Shown: positions 1-6,664 of the stretch, piece after piece
Numbering within the stretch: the stretch's first letter is position 1
Layout: every line of letters starts with the position of its first letter
Assembly (NCBI GenBank): GCA_964345255.1
Contig: CAYFQK010000191.1
Coordinates: forward strand, 1 to 6,664
Length of the DNA: 6,664 nucleotides
Origin: JAIPAH01 sp964345255
GTDB lineage: Bacteria; Bacteroidota; Bacteroidia; Bacteroidales; JAIPAH01
Direction of reading: 5' to 3'
Program-made: the position numbers and the translations under genes
The notes under the pieces: generated by a model
Seen by the model: the letters and a program-made list of their open reading frames with translations, nothing else
The model's database searches: none
Told to the model about the DNA's origin: nothing

Positions 1-1515
1 GCGTTTTGCTTCTTCTTCTGAGGCCGGATCAATAATGGCAATATCCTCAGGGAGCTCTATGTCATATTCCTTAATGAGTTGGTATAATACCTCCTTGCGG
101 CCTAACAATACGGGTTCGGCAATTTTTTCATTTACCACAATTTCGGCTGCTTTAAGCATGGAGTAACTGTCAGCCTCTGAAAAGACAACCCGTTTGGGTT
201 CTTTTTTGGCTTTCGCTTTAATTTGTCGCAGCAATGGGTTGCTGAGGCCCATCCGTTTACGCAGCTCATCGCTATACTTATCCCAGTCTTCGATGTGTTT
301 TTGAGCCACGCCGCTTTCTATGGCTGCTTTGGCTACTGCCGGCGCCACATGCCAGATCAGGCGTGGGTCTGTGGGCTTGGGGATAATATAGTCTCTGCCA
401 AAGTGCAGGTTTTTCATAGCGTAAGCCTGATTTACCTCATCAGGAACAGGTTCTTTTGCCAGCGCTGCCAGCGCTTCTGAGGCAGCCAGCTTCATTTCAT
501 CATTGATGGCCGTGGCACGCACATCCATGGCTCCGCGGAAGATGAAAGGAAAACCTAATACATTGTTAACCTGGTTAGGAAAATCAGAACGGCCGGTAGC
601 CATGATGATATCATCTCTGATTTCCATAGCTTCGTTGTATTTGATTTCAGGGTCTGGGTTTGCCAGACCAAAAACAATGGGGGTTGCTGCCATAGATTTT
701 AACATGTGCGGTTTTAGTACGCCACCAACTGAAAGACCCAGAAACATATCAGCTCCTTCAACGGCTTCTTCCAGCGTGTGGATATTCCGGTTTGTTGTAA
801 ACTGGCGTTTATACTCGTTCAAATCTGTCCTGTCTTTGTGCAATACGCCTTTGCTATCGAGCATCACAATATTTTCAGGTTTTATACCTAAACTGATGTA
901 TAATCTTGAACATGAAATGGCCGCTGCGCCGGCTCCATTTACCACTACCTGAATATCTTCGATTTTCTTGCCGTTAATTTCTAATGCATTCAAAAGTCCT
1001 GCGGAAGTAATTATCGCGGTGCCATGCTGATCATCGTGCATGACCGGAATATTGGTTTTCTCCTTTATCAGGCGTTCTATCTCAAAACACTCAGGCGCTT
1101 TGATGTCTTCGAGGTTGATGCCCCCAAAGGTGGGAGCAATATTCACCACAGTATCAACAAATTCCTCTATGTCTTTGGTTTCTACTTCAATATCAAACAC
1201 GTCCAGGTCTGAAAACACCTTAAAAAGGAATCCTTTCCCTTCCATAACCGGCTTGCCGGCTTCAGGGCCAATATCGCCGAGTCCTAAAACCGCGGTGCCA
1301 TTGGAGATAACTGCGACCAGGTTGCCTTTGGCTGTATATTCAAATACTTTATTTCGATCTTTGTGAATGGCTTTACACGGGTCGGCAACACCAGGAGTAT
1401 AAGCCAATGATAAGTCTCTTTGTGTGCTGTAAGGTTTGGTTGGAACGACTTCAATTTTTCCGGGACGCCCCATAGAATGGTATAAAAAGGCATCTTTTCT
1501 GAATAAATTATCCAT
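1..1515 (-). CDS. maeB: NADP-dependent malic enzyme with C-terminal phosphotransacetylase-like domain (partial, C-terminus beyond window)
   Basis: Oxidatively decarboxylates malate to pyruvate and CO2 with reduction of NADP+, a cytoplasmic anaplerotic/gluconeogenic and NADPH-supplying step. The minus strand is open for 505 codons from the ATG at 1515 to the left edge. Visible motifs are YTPGVA (catalytic Tyr39), the MEGKG block with the likely catalytic Lys94, metal-ligand segments GGINLEDI (Glu136, Asp137) and HDDQHGTA (Asp161/162), a Rossmann loop NGAGAAA at 193-199, LANPDPE near 284-290 and TGRSDFPNQVNN at 307-318. From about residue 430 a phosphotransacetylase-like domain starts (KRVVFSEAD at 441) and is cut at residue 505; full MaeB proteins are about 750-770 residues. 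In E. coli MaeB this extra domain is regulatory (acetyl-CoA) rather than a working transacetylase. The start fits the family N-terminus (DNLFRKDAFLYH). No Shine-Dalgarno is present; the leader is CAA-rich. It is divergent from ruvA. NADP rather than NAD preference is inferred from the family. Confidence 0.96.
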   Translation of the reverse strand, partial: MDNLFRKDAFLYHSMGRPGKIEVVPTKPYSTQRDLSLAYTPGVADPCKAIHKDRNKVFEYTAKGNLVAVISNGTAVLGLGDIGPEAGKPVMEGKGFLFKVFSDLDVFDIEVETKDIEEFVDTVVNIAPTFGGINLEDIKAPECFEIERLIKEKTNIPVMHDDQHGTAIITSAGLLNALEINGKKIEDIQVVVNGAGAAAISCSRLYISLGIKPENIVMLDSKGVLHKDRTDLNEYKRQFTTNRNIHTLEEAVEGADMFLGLSVGGVLKPHMLKSMAATPIVFGLANPDPEIKYNEAMEIRDDIIMATGRSDFPNQVNNVLGFPFIFRGAMDVRATAINDEMKLAASEALAALAKEPVPDEVNQAYAMKNLHFGRDYIIPKPTDPRLIWHVAPAVAKAAIESGVAQKHIEDWDKYSDELRKRMGLSNPLLRQIKAKAKKEPKRVVFSEADSYSMLKAAEIVVNEKIAEPVLLGRKEVLYQLIKEYDIELPEDIAIIDPASEEEAKR

Positions 1516-1516
1516 G

Positions 1517-1538
1517 GTTGTTGTTTTTGTTGTTGTTG
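1517..1538 (-). repeat. CAA-type low-complexity repeat in the malic enzyme leader
   Basis: On the plus strand this is TTG TTG, a short T run, then TTG TTG TTG; on the malic enzyme mRNA it reads as CAA/AAC units with an A run, ending 1 nt before the ATG. It lies between the predicted promoter and the start codon and occupies the place where a Shine-Dalgarno would sit. A leader without G is expected to be unstructured, which fits initiation in Bacteroidota, where SD sequences are rare. Any functional role is inference; it could also be a neutral microsatellite. Confidence 0.6.
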
Positions 1539-1555
1539 ATTTTGTCTGACAAGAA

Positions 1556-1587
1556 CAAAGGTATATATTTAAATGAATTCATCACAG
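1556..1587 (-). promoter_or_regulatory. Predicted Bacteroidota-type promoter of the malic enzyme gene
   Basis: On the minus strand the sequence TACCTTTG (1563 down to 1556) matches the Bacteroidota -7 consensus TAnnTTTG exactly. A weak -33 candidate, CTG at 1587-1585, lies 21 bp upstream; the consensus would be TTG. Transcription would start near 1550, giving a leader of roughly 35 nt made mostly of the CAA repeat. The spacer contains two palindromes, ATTTAAAT (1567-1574) and ATGAATTCAT (1573-1582). The -7 match is seen directly; promoter activity is inferred. Confidence 0.6.
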
Positions 1588-1620
1588 CCGGGCAGGGTTT
1601 TATTTTATGAGATTCACAAC

Positions 1621-1650
1621 CTGTTTCGTTATTATAAAATTGTATTTTTG
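1621..1650 (+). promoter_or_regulatory. Predicted Bacteroidota-type promoter of ruvA (and probably sprA)
   Basis: TATTTTTG at 1643-1650 matches the -7 consensus TAnnTTTG exactly. A weak -33 candidate CTG lies at 1621-1623 with a 19-bp spacer. The predicted transcript start near 1656-1658 leaves a leader of about 20 nt before the ruvA ATG, with no Shine-Dalgarno. T-rich octamers of this kind can occur by chance in AT-rich DNA, so the support is its position directly before the gene and the lack of another candidate. Confidence 0.55.
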
Positions 1651-1676
1651 CCTGCTTCAACGTATTTTATTGAGCG

Positions 1677-2276
1677 ATGTATAATTATATAGAAGGAAAA
1701 ATAGCAGAAAAAAATCCGGGCTTTGTGGTTCTTGAGGTTCAGGGAATAGGATATGGGATTAATATCTCACTAAATACCTACACCAAACTCGAAAAATCAA
1801 GCCGGGCTAAATTGTTTACCCATGTTACCTTTAAGGTTGAAAACACCAACCCGGTTGGGCTGGAGATATATGGGTTTTATGAGGAGCAGGAGCGGAATTT
1901 ATTCAGGTATTTGATAAGTGTTAGCCGTGTTGGAAACAACACCGCTATGGTTATGCTTTCGGCCATGCAACCCGGGGAAATTTTCCAGGCAATCACCTCA
2001 GAAGATTACAAACGGCTGCAAACGGTTAAAGGCATTGGAGCTAAGGCTGCTCAGCGCATTGTAATGGAGCTGAAAGACAAACTGGAAAAAGAATTTCCGG
2101 TGGCTGATAATTTGACTGAAACGTACAATTTAAATAAAGAGGAAGCGTTATCAGGATTAGTAATGCTTGGTTTCAATAAAATTCATGCAAGTAAAGCGCT
2201 TGATAAGATTATTAGCAAGAGTCACGAGCAGATAAGCGTCGAAGAACTCATCAAAGAAGCTTTGAAAATTCTTTAA
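1677..2276 (+). CDS. ruvA: Holliday junction branch migration complex subunit RuvA
   Basis: Binds Holliday junctions as a tetramer and loads the RuvB motor for branch migration during recombinational repair, in the cytoplasm. The 199-residue protein has the usual family length and three-domain order. An OB-fold domain covers about 1-66 (MYNYIEGKI, GIGYGINISLNTY, IYGFYEEQERNLF). A helix-hairpin-helix domain covers about 70-138, with the second HhH clear at TVKGIGAKAAQRI (116-128). After a short linker, a RuvB-contacting domain spans about 153-199 (EEALSGLVMLGF at 155-166). Two positions differ from the family as I know it: the acidic-pin loop (VENTNPVGLEIYGF, where E. coli has an Glu-Asp pair and a shorter loop) and the first HhH (SRVGNN in place of SGVG/SGIG). 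The ATG at 1677 is the natural start, 27 nt after the predicted -7 box. No ruvB or ruvC is adjacent; sprA follows within 50 bp. Confidence 0.96.
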   Translation: MYNYIEGKIAEKNPGFVVLEVQGIGYGINISLNTYTKLEKSSRAKLFTHVTFKVENTNPVGLEIYGFYEEQERNLFRYLISVSRVGNNTAMVMLSAMQPGEIFQAITSEDYKRLQTVKGIGAKAAQRIVMELKDKLEKEFPVADNLTETYNLNKEEALSGLVMLGFNKIHASKALDKIISKSHEQISVEELIKEALKIL

Positions 2277-2326
2277 GCAGGGTATATCGACTGAATGGTA
2301 ATGTAAATGAATTGATTAAAAGAAGC
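2277..2326 (+). other. ruvA-sprA junction, no terminator or promoter seen
   Basis: This short spacer holds no inverted repeat followed by T residues and no TAnnTTTG match, which suggests ruvA and sprA are read through as one transcript. It contains two very short ATG frames (ATG GTA ATG TAA at 2295-2306 and ATGA at 2308-2311) that are not in frame with sprA. A TTG at 2312 is in frame with sprA and could be an earlier start. The purine run AAAAGAAG at 2318-2325 sits next to the GTG at 2327 and is too close to act as a standard Shine-Dalgarno. Confidence 0.5.
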
Positions 2327-2398
2327 GTGAGATACATTTTACGAACTGTTATTGTTTTTTTTGCTTTTTCAGGGATTTTGAATACTCCGGTTCTGGGA
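2327..2398 (+). other. Sec signal peptide of SprA
   Basis: Codons 1-24 give a basic n-region (Arg2, Arg6), a hydrophobic core (TVIVFFAFSGIL) and a small-residue cleavage site with Val at -3 and Gly at -1 before Gln25. With the alternative TTG start at 2312 the n-region gains five residues, Met-Ile-Lys-Arg-Ser before position 1, which would also be acceptable. There is no cysteine near the site, so it is a signal peptidase I type rather than a lipoprotein signal, as expected for an outer-membrane barrel. Confidence 0.75.
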
Positions 2399-5300
2399 CA
2401 GGAAACTCAGAACCAGGATTCAGGCCCGGATATTTCCAGCGATAACGATACCATAAATCTTTTGTGGGAGTTTCCGGATGGAGATGGGTTGTATTTTGAG
2501 GAAAAGCCCTCCAGCCCGCTCTTTATGAAAAACCCCACCAATATACGTACTGAAATTATTTATGATCCTGAAACCAATGAATATATTTTTCAGGATAAGG
2601 CAGGTGAACTTAATCTGCGCAATCCCTCCTCGTTAAGCTTTGAAGAGTATCAGGATAAGCAAATGCAGAATACGTTGCAATCGTATTGGCTTGAGCGTTC
2701 ACGAGCCGCCACAATGCGTGATCAGGAGGGCCAGTTGGGCCAGTTTGAAATAGAAAGTGAAGCCTTTGAGCAGATTTTTGGCGGAAATACGATTGACATC
2801 CGGCCGCAAGGTTCCGCCAGAGTGGATTTTGGTGTGGTCTCCAATCTGCGGGAAGACCCCAGCCTCGACGTGAGAAGAAGGCGGACCACCAACTTTGATT
2901 TTAACCAGGACATTGCCATGAATGTAATGGCGAAAATTGGCGATAAAATCCAGTTTAATACCAACTACAATACAGAAGCTACTTTTGATTTCGAAAACGA
3001 ACTCAAGCTTAAATACGAAGGAAAAGAGGATGAAATTCTCAAGTTGATCGAAGCGGGTGATGTTAACCTCCCGCTGAACAGTACGCTAATCAATGGAAGT
3101 CAGAGTTTGTTCGGGATTAAAACCCGCATGAAGTTCGGAAACACAACCGTTACGGCCGTATTTTCCCGGCAAAAGAGTGAATCAAAAAACATTTCCGTTG
3201 AAGGCGGCGCACAGACCAGCCGTTTCGAGATGAAAATTGATGACTATGAATCGGATAAACACTTCTTTCTCGATCATTATTTTCGCGAAAACTACAACGA
3301 AGCTTTATCAGAATTACCAATTATAAAATCGAATGTTGAGATAACTAAAATTGAAGTCTGGAGAACAACCATAGGACCGGCCAAAGAAAACAACCGGAAT
3401 GTGGTGGCTTTTTCTGATTTGGGAGAAACACGCCGCTTTAATAATGAAGGTATTCAGGCTACGGCAGGAGCTAATTTCCCCTCCAATGAATCCAATAATT
3501 TATTCAATGAGGTTCCTGTTGACAGGTTACGTAATATTAACTCGGTAAGTAATTATCTTGAGAGTCACCCGTTAAGATTTGTTTCCGGAAAAGGATACGA
3601 AAAAGTTGAAAACGCCACGAAATTAGACCCTTCGCAATATTCGGTTAACAGCAAGCTTGGTTTTATCTCGCTTAATACAACGTTAAATGCAGACCAGGTT
3701 TTAGCGGTAGCGTATGAATATAAAATCGTGGGGCGCGAAGAAGTCTATCAGGTAGGGGAATTCTCAGATGAGGGAATATCTTCACCGAATTCTTTAGTGG
3801 TGAAATTATTGAAAAGTACTGCGGTAAATACCAATATCCCTATGTGGGATTTGATGATGAAAAACGTCTATTCTATAGGCGCTTACCAGGTAAATAGTGA
3901 AGACTTTATGCTCAACGTGTTATACTCGGGAGGCGAGGATGGTGTCCCGACCGGGTATTTAAATGAAGGTCCTGAAAATGTAAATGGAGTACCGCTTATC
4001 AGGGTGCTAAACTTAGATAATCTCAACCAGCAAAATAATCCTCCACATGACGGGGTTTTTGACTTCCTCGATAATGCAGCTACACAAGGAGGTACTATCG
4101 AATCTTCCAATGGTAAAGTTTATTTCCCGGTTTTGGAACCTTTCGGTAACTATTTACGCCAGCAGTTAGGCTCTCAGGAGTTGGGCGATAAATATGCCTA
4201 TGATTCGCTCTATTCTATGACCAAAGTGGGAGCCCAACAGTATCCCAGCAAAAACAAGTTTATCATCGAAGGGCGTTATAAATCTTCTTCAGGTTCTGAA
4301 ATCAGCTTAAACGCGCTTAATGTGCCAAAAGGTTCTGTAAAAGTAACTGCCGGAGGAATTGAATTAACAGAAAACGTTGACTATACTGTTGATTATACTT
4401 TAGGACGTGTTCGCATCATCAACGAAGGCATTCTCAATTCCGGAACGCCCATCAATATTTCACTGGAAAGCAATAGTATGTTTAACATCCAGCAGCAAAG
4501 AATGATGGGAGTCCATTTCGACCATAGAATTCAGGATAATTTTAATGTGGGCGGTACCATTATTAACTTGCATGAAAGGCCACTCACCCAAAAAACCAAT
4601 TATGGTGACGATCCGATCTCAAATACGATTTGGGGTTTAAACTTTGATTATGAGACTGAATCGCGCTTTTTGACTCGCATGGTAGATAAATTGCCATTTA
4701 TTGATACCAAAGAAGAGAGTAATATCCAGGTTAATGGAGAATTTGCGCATTTTATCCCGGGCCATTCCAAAGCGGTAGGAAATGCGGGAACTGCTTATAT
4801 TGCAGATTTTGAAGGAAGCAAGTCTACGATTAATCTTGGCCAGGTTGGGAACTGGTCATTGGCATCTACTCCGGGCGGACAGACCGAGCGCAGCATGTTC
4901 CCTGAAGCGGCTATCGGAACAGGCCTGAGATATGGTTTCAACAGAGCATTAACCGCCTGGTATATTATTGATCCCTTGTTTTATGAAAGAACCGGTACAT
5001 TGCGTCCGCCGAATATTGATAATGATGAGTTGTCTTCGCATTACACCCGGTATATTCCTGAAAACGAAATTTTCCCAAATATTGATCCGCCTCAGAATAA
5101 CTTCATGAATCTGCCGGTTTTTAATGTGGCTTTCTATCCCGAAGAGCGTGGACCTTACAACTATGACACTGAAGGGGATCCGGGGTTTTCTGCCGGAGTG
5201 GATGAAGAAGGAAAGCTGGAAGAACCGCAATCACGGTGGGGTGGTTTGATGCGTAAAATCGAAAGTACGGATTTTCAAGCCACTAATGTAGAGTATATTG

Positions 5301-6664
5301 AGTTTTGGATGATGGACCCCTTTGCTGACCCCGACGGTGACGGGCCTAAAGAACCTATAAATACACAGGGTGGTAAGCTATATTTTAACCTGGGAGACAT
5401 CTCAGAAGACATTCTCCGCGATGGCCGGAAAAGCTTTGAGCATGGGTTGCCTACTTCTGAAGAAGTCACAAATGTAGACACTACTATTTGGGGCCGTGTG
5501 CCCTCGGTTCAGGCCATGGTGAATGAATTTGATAATGACGATGCGGCACGACCTTTTCAGGATGTAGGCTATGACGGACTTAGAAACGAAGATGAACAGG
5601 ATTATTTCGATTCGATATATATCCAGCAATTAGCAGCAATGTATGGCCCTGGCTCTGAAGCTTACCAAAAAGCCATTGAAGATCCTTCAAATGATGATTA
5701 TCAGTATTTCAGAGGAAGTGATTTAGATCAGGATCCGCAATATTCCAGCGTGCTGGAGCGATATAAAAAATATAACGGCCCGGACGGAAATTCGCCGACC
5801 GATGATATGAGCCCGGAGCCATACTCTACCACTGCAACACGGCAGCCTGATGTTGAAGATATCAATAAGGATAATACCCTGAGCGAATCAGAACGCTATT
5901 TTCAGTATCAAATAGAACTTAAGCCTGGAAATATGGAGGTAGGCCAGAATTATATCGCGGATAAATATACCCCCCCTCCGCAGCAACTCGCCAACGGAGA
6001 GCGCAGATCGGTTACATGGTATCAGTTTAAAATCCCGGTTCGAAATCCCGATAAAGTCGTGGGTAATATCCAGGACTTTAAATCCATCCGCTTTATGAGG
6101 ATGTTTATGAAAGATTTCCAGGAACCTGTGATTTTACGTTTTGCCACCCTGGAACTCGTCAGAGGTGAATGGCGGAGATTTGACCAGGCCCTTATCGAAG
6201 ACGGAGAGTACCTGGTGGATGAAGATGAATCTGTATTTGACATTTCTGCGGTGAACATCGAAGAAAACGGACAGCGCGATCCTATCCCGTATGTGCTTCC
6301 GCCGGGTGTAGAGCGCGAAAGAAATGTGGGAACAACCACGGTTAATCAGCAAAACGAGCAATCTATGGTTTTGGAAGTATGCGACCTGCCCGATGGTTTT
6401 GCACGTGCCGCTTATAAAACCACCGATTTTGATTTCAGGCAATATAAACGTCTGAAAATGTACGTTCATGCTGAGCAAGCCGATATTGAAGACAATTATA
6501 AAACCGGAGATTTGACGGCCTTTATCCGCTTAGGGGCCGACTTTGATGAAAACTATTATGAATATGAAGTACCCCTCGAGTTTACGGACTGGGGAACGGG
6601 TAACAGACAAGACATCTGGCCTGAAAATAATGAAATTGACTTGCTGCTCGAAAAACTCACAGAT
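2327..6664 (+). CDS. sprA: Type IX secretion system outer-membrane translocon SprA/Sov (partial, C-terminus beyond window)
   Basis: SprA is the giant outer-membrane beta-barrel through which type IX secretion cargo leaves the cell; PorV and a plug protein bind its lateral gate in the Flavobacterium johnsoniae structure. The frame is open for 1446 codons to the right edge; SprA proteins usually have about 2300-2500. Residues 1-24 form a signal peptide (MRYILR, hydrophobic core, cleavage near VLG/QE), with no lipobox. Family blocks follow in order: RPQGSARVDFG (159), TTNFDFNQDIAMNVMAKIGD then GDVNLPLNSTLINGSQSLFG, IEVWRTTIGPA, MWDLMMKNVYSIG (about 506), PPHDGVFDF (about 575), EYIEFWMMDPF (989), YFNLGDISEDILRDGRK (1019), WGRVP (1055), QDVGYDGL (1078) and DVEDINKDNTLSESERY (about 1175-1191). 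No frameshift was seen. No in-frame ATG precedes the signal peptide, so the start is GTG 2327 or TTG 2312; GTG gives a standard-length signal peptide with an A-rich upstream run. Probably cotranscribed with ruvA. Confidence 0.96.
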   Translation, partial: MRYILRTVIVFFAFSGILNTPVLGQETQNQDSGPDISSDNDTINLLWEFPDGDGLYFEEKPSSPLFMKNPTNIRTEIIYDPETNEYIFQDKAGELNLRNPSSLSFEEYQDKQMQNTLQSYWLERSRAATMRDQEGQLGQFEIESEAFEQIFGGNTIDIRPQGSARVDFGVVSNLREDPSLDVRRRRTTNFDFNQDIAMNVMAKIGDKIQFNTNYNTEATFDFENELKLKYEGKEDEILKLIEAGDVNLPLNSTLINGSQSLFGIKTRMKFGNTTVTAVFSRQKSESKNISVEGGAQTSRFEMKIDDYESDKHFFLDHYFRENYNEALSELPIIKSNVEITKIEVWRTTIGPAKENNRNVVAFSDLGETRRFNNEGIQATAGANFPSNESNNLFNEVPVDRLRNINSVSNYLESHPLRFVSGKGYEKVENATKLDPSQYSVNSKLGFISLNTTLNADQVLAVAYEYKIVGREEVYQVGEFSDEGISSPNSLVVKLLKSTAVNTNIPMWDLMMKNVYSIGAYQVNSEDFMLNVLYSGGEDGVPTGYLNEGPENVNGVPLIRVLNLDNLNQQNNPPHDGVFDFLDNAATQGGTIESSNGKVYFPVLEPFGNYLRQQLGSQELGDKYAYDSLYSMTKVGAQQYPSKNKFIIEGRYKSSSGSEISLNALNVPKGSVKVTAGGIELTENVDYTVDYTLGRVRIINEGILNSGTPINISLESNSMFNIQQQRMMGVHFDHRIQDNFNVGGTIINLHERPLTQKTNYGDDPISNTIWGLNFDYETESRFLTRMVDKLPFIDTKEESNIQVNGEFAHFIPGHSKAVGNAGTAYIADFEGSKSTINLGQVGNWSLASTPGGQTERSMFPEAAIGTGLRYGFNRALTAWYIIDPLFYERTGTLRPPNIDNDELSSHYTRYIPENEIFPNIDPPQNNFMNLPVFNVAFYPEERGPYNYDTEGDPGFSAGVDEEGKLEEPQSRWGGLMRKIESTDFQATNVEYIEFWMMDPFADPDGDGPKEPINTQGGKLYFNLGDISEDILRDGRKSFEHGLPTSEEVTNVDTTIWGRVPSVQAMVNEFDNDDAARPFQDVGYDGLRNEDEQDYFDSIYIQQLAAMYGPGSEAYQKAIEDPSNDDYQYFRGSDLDQDPQYSSVLERYKKYNGPDGNSPTDDMSPEPYSTTATRQPDVEDINKDNTLSESERYFQYQIELKPGNMEVGQNYIADKYTPPPQQLANGERRSVTWYQFKIPVRNPDKVVGNIQDFKSIRFMRMFMKDFQEPVILRFATLELVRGEWRRFDQALIEDGEYLVDEDESVFDISAVNIEENGQRDPIPYVLPPGVERERNVGTTTVNQQNEQSMVLEVCDLPDGFARAAYKTTDFDFRQYKRLKMYVHAEQADIEDNYKTGDLTAFIRLGADFDENYYEYEVPLEFTDWGTGNRQDIWPENNEIDLLLEKLTD

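Noticed and set aside
223..1366. Plus-strand open frames of 62-149 codons within the first 1.4 kb
   Set aside because: They lie antisense to the malic enzyme, whose minus-strand frame is continuous and carries all family motifs. Their translations resemble no protein family I know.
1284..1493. Minus-strand 69-codon frame near the start of the malic enzyme
   Set aside because: It is an alternative frame of the same strand inside the malic enzyme coding region, which is well supported by motifs.
1517..1538. Possible CRISPR or phage-type repeat
   Set aside because: The repeat unit is a trinucleotide without spacers; it is simple low-complexity DNA.
2295..2311. ATG-initiated mini-frames between ruvA and sprA as a possible regulatory leader peptide
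   Set aside because: They are only one to three codons long with no attenuator hairpin, so I do not annotate them as genes; their possible effect on sprA initiation is noted under the start-codon finding.
2722..6478. Several minus-strand open frames of 68-114 codons
   Set aside because: All lie opposite sprA, whose plus-strand frame is uninterrupted and motif-rich. These are shadow frames without recognisable domains.
1..6664. A novel defence, mobile or biosynthetic system
   Set aside because: All coding space is taken by malic enzyme, ruvA and sprA. No integrase, transposase, toxin-antitoxin, nuclease or other accessory gene is visible, and composition looks even.

Overview
This window looks like a conserved chromosomal segment from a member of the Bacteroidota. 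The evidence is an SprA/Sov type IX secretion gene (a family confined to this phylum), two good matches to the Bacteroidota promoter element TAnnTTTG, and the absence of Shine-Dalgarno sequences before the genes. The opening of the RuvA protein (MYNYIEGKI) resembles RuvA proteins I remember from Bacteroidales/Marinilabiliales-like lineages, but I cannot place the organism more precisely. Base composition is moderate and even by eye, with no sign of recent transfer.

Layout: positions 1-1515 carry, on the minus strand, the first 505 codons of an NADP-dependent malic enzyme of the long MaeB type. It has a malic enzyme body and the beginning of a phosphotransacetylase-like C-terminal domain, and is cut by the window edge. 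Positions 1516-1676 are a 161-bp divergent intergenic region that I read as holding two outward-facing promoters. Positions 1677-2276 encode RuvA, the Holliday-junction-binding subunit of the RuvAB branch migration machine. After 50 bp or less, sprA (sov) starts and runs off the right edge; about 1446 codons are present, roughly 60% of a normal SprA. It encodes the very large outer-membrane translocon of the type IX secretion system.

How the genes relate: ruvA and sprA are co-directional and closely spaced, with no visible terminator or promoter between them, so they probably share a transcript. Their functions (recombination and protein export) are unrelated, as is that of the divergent malic enzyme (anaplerosis and NADPH supply). 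From memory, this malic enzyme / ruvA / sprA order recurs in other Bacteroidota, so it is probably old synteny rather than a functional system. No RNA genes, insertion sequences, CRISPR arrays or phage genes were seen.

I did not find a new biological system. The points most worth a second look are a RuvA with changes at both its acidic pin and its first helix-hairpin-helix, a cluster of calcium-loop-like Asp motifs in the middle of SprA, the non-ATG start of sprA, and an unusually repetitive CAA-type leader on the malic enzyme mRNA.
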